DNA of 64,000 nt from Armatimonadota bacterium (lineage in GTDB: Bacteria; Armatimonadota; Fimbriimonadia; Fimbriimonadales; Fimbriimonadaceae): NCBI GenBank assembly GCA_020438215.1, contig JAGQUX010000006.1, positions 1 through 64,000 on the forward strand, given 5' to 3'. The position numbers and the translations under genes are program-made. Positions 60,701-64,000 of this stretch are shown in pieces; position 1 is the first letter of the stretch, and every line of letters starts with the position of its first letter. The notes beneath the pieces are model-generated. The model ran no database searches, had not been told where the DNA came from, and saw only the letters and a program-made list of their open reading frames with translations.

Positions 60701-61489
60701 ATGCAGTGCGAATTCTCTCTCGTTGATGCTTTCATCACCGATGATCCGTTTTCTGGCAATCCCGCCGGAGTGTGCTGGCTGGAATCCTGGCCAGAAGACG
60801 AAGTCCTCCAGGCATTTGCCGCTGAGATGAATCAAGCCGAAACCGCATTCATGGTAGATGAGGGAGAACAGATTCGATTGCGGTGGTTCACGCCAACAGT
60901 TGAGGTAGATCTTTGTGGACACGCAACACTGGCTTCCACGTTGGTTGTGTGGGGAACGCGCAAGCGTGAAGAAGATTCTCCCATCAGGTTTATCACCAAG
61001 AGTGGTGAGCTCGTTGCCATTCCCGCTGATGCTGGCTATACCATCCTCGATTTTCCCGGTGACCCAAGCGAAGAAACCAATTCGCAAGAGATCATCGACC
61101 TAGCCCCGAACGGCATTCACTACGCAGTTTCACGGCGAAAGGCGATGATTGTGCTTCCTTCTGTCGAGGATGTCCGGAACTACCAACCAGATTTTGATCA
61201 GCTCAGCAAGATTGAAAAAGTGGGAGTGATTATTACCGCCAAGCAATCGGAGGACACGTTTGTATCGAGGTTTTTTGCCCCACAATCGGGTGTTCCGGAA
61301 GATTCGGTGACCGGCTCGGCGCACTGCGTACTGGCTCCCTATTGGAGTGAGCAGCTCGGGCGACCGATCCTCAATGCGCACCAACTTTCCAACCGGGGAG
61401 GTTTCCTGCGAACACAAATCCAGGGCGATCGGGTGTTCTTGGCTGGGCGCACGATGCCTCGGCTGGTTGGTACGGCATTCCTAGGCTAA
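60701..61489 (+). CDS. PhzF-family isomerase
   Basis: A 262-residue enzyme of the PhzF/YddE family. DAFITDDPFSGNPAGV opens the family, MNQAETAF holds the catalytic Glu, and GHATLAST the glycine motif of the domain. Substrate unknown; phenazine synthesis is not implied without other phz genes. Confidence 0.88.
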   Translation: MQCEFSLVDAFITDDPFSGNPAGVCWLESWPEDEVLQAFAAEMNQAETAFMVDEGEQIRLRWFTPTVEVDLCGHATLASTLVVWGTRKREEDSPIRFITKSGELVAIPADAGYTILDFPGDPSEETNSQEIIDLAPNGIHYAVSRRKAMIVLPSVEDVRNYQPDFDQLSKIEKVGVIITAKQSEDTFVSRFFAPQSGVPEDSVTGSAHCVLAPYWSEQLGRPILNAHQLSNRGGFLRTQIQGDRVFLAGRTMPRLVGTAFLG

Positions 61490-61503
61490 TTAACGGAAAC
61501 ATC

Positions 61504-61531
61504 CCCGGCAACGAGCGGTCGTTACCGGGGT
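61504..61531. terminator. Strong hairpin between convergent genes
   Basis: CCCCGG and AACGA arms pair with TCGTT and CCGGGG; no T-run follows on either strand. Likely a transcript end for one or both genes. Confidence 0.5.
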
Positions 61532-61549
61532 GCAGTGCTGAGTATTTGC

Positions 61550-62032
61550 TTACGCGGCGGCTTTTTCTGCCTTAGTTTGTAGGCTGACGTTGATTTCCAT
61601 GTCTCCGATATCACCAATCGTGACTGGAATCACCAGCGCCGGAGCATCCATTGTTGCGATGCGGACATTCGCACCTTTGATGATCGTTGGCGGCGTGATG
61701 TCAACATCAAAACCTTGCTCGGTGAGCCCCGTTGCCGAGTTCCCGCTGATCATGTTGCCAAGTTCTGCAATTGCAGAAGCGGCAAGCTGATCAAACGTGG
61801 TCACCGGCATACCAATCATCTTGGTTGCGACCTGGTGCGCCGTCTTGGATGCCATCCCGTAGATAACCTGACCATAGACGTCACCGGTAATCCCGCAGAC
61901 AATATTAATCTGCTGAGATGTGAACATCTGTGGGCGCGCTCCAAGTTGGCCCCGCTTGATTTCTTGGCCAGAGATCTGCTTCAAAACATTGATCGACCCC
62001 GCCAAGAAAGGCATTACGTATTCGACTTTCAT
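61550..62032 (-). CDS. cheX: CheX-like CheY-phosphatase
   Basis: A 160-residue chemotaxis phosphatase of the CheC/CheX/FliY group. The ExxN active motif is in AELGNMISGN, a single copy as in CheX. It follows cheY, which it would dephosphorylate. GAGGAG precedes the ATG. Confidence 0.85.
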   Translation of the reverse strand: MKVEYVMPFLAGSINVLKQISGQEIKRGQLGARPQMFTSQQINIVCGITGDVYGQVIYGMASKTAHQVATKMIGMPVTTFDQLAASAIAELGNMISGNSATGLTEQGFDVDITPPTIIKGANVRIATMDAPALVIPVTIGDIGDMEINVSLQTKAEKAAA

Positions 62033-62079
62033 AAAGAAACTCCTCTCATTCCCCGTGTGTTAGGTTGCAAGCAACCCAA

Positions 62080-62445
62080 TTAGGCAGCTAAGAGTTTCCC
62101 GACCGCTTCCAGAACGCGTTCCGGTTGGAACGGCTTGACAATGAAGTCTTTCGCTCCGCTCTGAATCGCTTCGACGACCATGTTTTTCTGGCCCATTGCC
62201 GTGCACATCACAATTGTTGCGCCGGGATCAGATTCTTTGATTTTTTTCAAAGCTTCCAGTCCGTCCATTTCTGGCATTGTGATGTCCATAGTGACAAGAT
62301 CTGGCTTCAGTTCGCCGTAGAGCTTGACTGCTTCAGCGCCGTTTTGCGCTTCGCCGACAACCTCATACCCGTTCTGAGTCAGGATATTTTTCAGTGTGAC
62401 GCGCATGAACAGTGCGTCATCTGTGATTAGGATGCGTTTCGCCAT
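62080..62445 (-). CDS. cheY: Chemotaxis response regulator CheY
   Basis: A 121-residue single receiver domain. Acid pocket Asp9-Asp10, phosphoacceptor Asp54 in VTMDITMPEMDG, Lys in FIVKPF. It overlaps cheR by 19 bases. Confidence 0.93.
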   Translation of the reverse strand: MAKRILITDDALFMRVTLKNILTQNGYEVVGEAQNGAEAVKLYGELKPDLVTMDITMPEMDGLEALKKIKESDPGATIVMCTAMGQKNMVVEAIQSGAKDFIVKPFQPERVLEAVGKLLAA

Positions 62446-63236
62446 GTGTTATTCCTCAGCATTGGTTTCTGGTAGAAGAACGGCATTGCCGTCTCCAATC
62501 CGATACTCTCGGGATCGGTGATTCGTTCGGTTGACCCGATGAACAGAATTCCGCCCGGTTTCAGAGCATCGAAAAACTTTTTGTACAGTTCGTTCTTGGC
62601 TTCTTCGGTGAAGTAGATCACCACGTTTCGACACATGATCATGTCGAAGCCAGAATCGAACCGGTCAGCAAGGAGGTTTTGCTTTTTGAAAGTCAGATAC
62701 TTCCGCAGTTTTTCGTCTGCGAAGAATGCACCGTCCTTCTCTTGCAAGTAGTCCTTGTATTCCTTGGGGACTGCCCGCGTATCGTTTCGAGAGAACTCAC
62801 CGCGCCCAGCTTGTGCCAGAGCAGCAAGATCAATGTCGGAACCGATAATGCGGTGTCCACCCGGAAACTTTTTGTCTAAGACCATCGCCAGCGTGTGCGC
62901 CTCGGCACCGTAGCTACACCCTGCACTCCACACCTTCAGGCGAGGGCTCTTGTCTAAGAGCATCGGCAGGATTTTGGTCTCCATTTCACGCCACTTTTCT
63001 GGGTTGCGGAAAAGCTCACTCACGTTGATCGCAAGGTGATCGCAGAACCAGTCGATGTTTTCTTGCTTTTGGGCAAGGAACGTCCAGAAGTCAGCTAGGC
63101 TCTTGAAGCCTTTGTTTTCTGCAAGTGAAAGGATTCGACGTTGAAGCTGATTCGGGCGATACAGATACAAATCAAGCCCGGTTCGCTTCATCATGGATGC
63201 GTAAAAAGCATCCCAATCCGACTTTTTAGCTAGCAC
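62427..63236 (-). CDS. cheR: Chemotaxis methyltransferase CheR
   Basis: Methylates receptor glutamates with SAM; 269 residues. The N-terminal helical domain is followed by VWSAGCSYGAEAHTLAM, the SAM site, and MIMCRNVVIYFT. Coupled to cheB and cheY. Confidence 0.94.
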   Translation of the reverse strand: MLAKKSDWDAFYASMMKRTGLDLYLYRPNQLQRRILSLAENKGFKSLADFWTFLAQKQENIDWFCDHLAINVSELFRNPEKWREMETKILPMLLDKSPRLKVWSAGCSYGAEAHTLAMVLDKKFPGGHRIIGSDIDLAALAQAGRGEFSRNDTRAVPKEYKDYLQEKDGAFFADEKLRKYLTFKKQNLLADRFDSGFDMIMCRNVVIYFTEEAKNELYKKFFDALKPGGILFIGSTERITDPESIGLETAMPFFYQKPMLRNNTWRNAS

Positions 63237-64000
63237 GTTTCATTCTCCCGCTGAGCGCGCCGACAATCGCCGCACCCATCTCTTCTAACTTGAATTCCGC
63301 TTCAATGCCACCGACTTCCTTGGCCGCTTTTGGCATACCGTAGATGACACAGCTTTCTTCTGCTTCGCCGAGTGTGGTTCCGCCTGCTTTGCGGACGGTC
63401 AGAGCACCGGCAGCACCGTCACGACCCATTCCGGTCATCACGACGCCAATACATCGGTCTCCCCACTTCTTCGCGGCGGTATTGAAGAGTCGATCTGCGG
63501 CTGGCTTGACTCCGTGCTCAGTTGGCCCTTCAACAAGATGCAGTTTTCCGTCGGCGCCAACTTCCATGTGAAGTCCGCCGGGAGCAACATACGCCTTACC
63601 CGGAACGATCAAATCGCCATCTTTTGCTTCGACACAAGGAACGGTTCCAATCCGATCCAGTCGGGATGCAAACGAGCTTGTGAACCCAGCCGGCATATGC
63701 TGAACAATCAAGATCGGAGCAGGAAAGTCTTTCGGCAGACTCTCCCAGAGAGTCGCAAGTGTTTTTGGCCCACCCGTCGAGCTTGCCATCACAACAACCT
63801 TGTCCGTCTTTGAAGAAGGTGCTTTGACGTGCACGACCCGAACTGGTTTTCGAGAGACTTTTGCGTAATGGGCGGCACGAATTTTGTCCAGAACTTCGTT
63901 CTTGACTTGAACAAACTTGAGGCTCGCTCCACCTTGTGGTTTGGTCACAAAATCGTAGGCACCGATTTCCAGAGCTTGCATGGTGGCTTCTGCGCCTTCC
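63226..64000 (-). CDS. cheB: Chemotaxis methylesterase CheB (partial, N-terminus outside window)
   Basis: Receptor demethylase; the first part of the receiver domain lies beyond base 64000. The open frame continues past the ATG at 63981 with the receiver end ALEIGAYDFVTKP. The effector domain has SSTGGP (catalytic Ser), QHMPAGFTSSFASRL and MTGMGRDGAAG with the catalytic Asp. First visible gene of the che operon. Confidence 0.92.
   Translation of the reverse strand, partial: EGAEATMQALEIGAYDFVTKPQGGASLKFVQVKNEVLDKIRAAHYAKVSRKPVRVVHVKAPSSKTDKVVVMASSTGGPKTLATLWESLPKDFPAPILIVQHMPAGFTSSFASRLDRIGTVPCVEAKDGDLIVPGKAYVAPGGLHMEVGADGKLHLVEGPTEHGVKPAADRLFNTAAKKWGDRCIGVVMTGMGRDGAAGALTVRKAGGTTLGEAEESCVIYGMPKAAKEVGGIEAEFKLEEMGAAIVGALSGRMKRAS

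Noticed and set aside
1-64000. CRISPR array, prophage or insertion sequence
   Set aside because: No regularly spaced repeats, integrase, transposase or phage structural genes were seen.

Overview
The window looks like chromosomal DNA from a free-living, Gram-negative-type bacterium with moderate GC. My best guess is the Armatimonadota (Fimbriimonadia-like). This is inference from gene content and style, not from a marker search. It has lipid A genes (lpxK, an LpxL-type acyltransferase, two GT9 glycosyltransferases), a WhiG/FliA-type and a SigB/F-type sigma factor, a chemotaxis operon, many tightly overlapping operons, and frequent GTG/TTG starts. I see no prophage, insertion sequence, CRISPR array or rRNA. 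One tRNA gene (Lys, UUU) is present. The only accessory-looking module is a small type II toxin-antitoxin pair.

Layout. 1-2.8 kb: 3' part of a transaldolase, TetR regulator, thioredoxin-fold protein, thioesterase. 2.8-5.6 kb: ftsE-ftsX-envC division operon. 5.7-9.1 kb: efp, a cysteine-rich membrane protein, an RtcA-like cyclase, a nitroreductase. 9.1-13.5 kb: pseudopilin-like protein, tRNA-Lys, purM, FHA protein, sodium:solute symporter and thiamine pyrophosphokinase. 13.8-16.6 kb: dnaA, creatininase-family enzyme, small outer-membrane-like protein. 16.8-21.7 kb: hflX-prmC-def-fmt-TolB-like operon. 21.7-25.4 kb: LPS operon on the minus strand. 25.4-29.3 kb: helical-repeat protein, mtaB, SPFH protein, HIT protein. 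29.3-31.4 kb: MBL-fold and DUF1015 proteins. 31.6-34.3 kb: pilC-like gene, then a sigma factor fused to a GGDEF-like domain. 34.3-37.4 kb: DsbA-like, RibD-C-like and an ABC transporter. 37.4-40.0 kb: structured leader, speD, toxin-antitoxin pair, speE. 40-47 kb: lipoprotein foldase, WhiG/FliA sigma cluster, MBL hydrolase, RNase E/G. 47-54 kb: FmdB-like, tdk, tandem secreted paralogues, queA, HTH protein, GT4. 54-57.8 kb: likely leucine-catabolism operon. 57.9-61.5 kb: rplK, orphan 5'-nucleotidase C-domain, M48 peptidase, PhzF. 61.5-64 kb: cheB-cheR-cheY-cheX on the minus strand, cheB running off the edge.

Most striking: the protein at 32974-34248 has a complete SigB/SigF-type sigma factor followed by a GGDEF-like domain. 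That domain has lost its catalytic motif (GSTGF) and both metal-site aspartates, but keeps an RxxD sequence exactly where the c-di-GMP inhibitory site lies. I propose a sigma factor that may sense c-di-GMP directly. Other points worth follow-up are a structured leader with a short ORF before speD, and a recurrent TAnnnT-6nt-start arrangement implying widespread leaderless transcription. Also notable are an RtcA homologue lacking the adenylated histidine, and a stand-alone secreted 5'-nucleotidase C-terminal domain.

Coordinates and start codons come from reading the sequence. No homology search or folding program was run, so family assignments rest on motif recognition.
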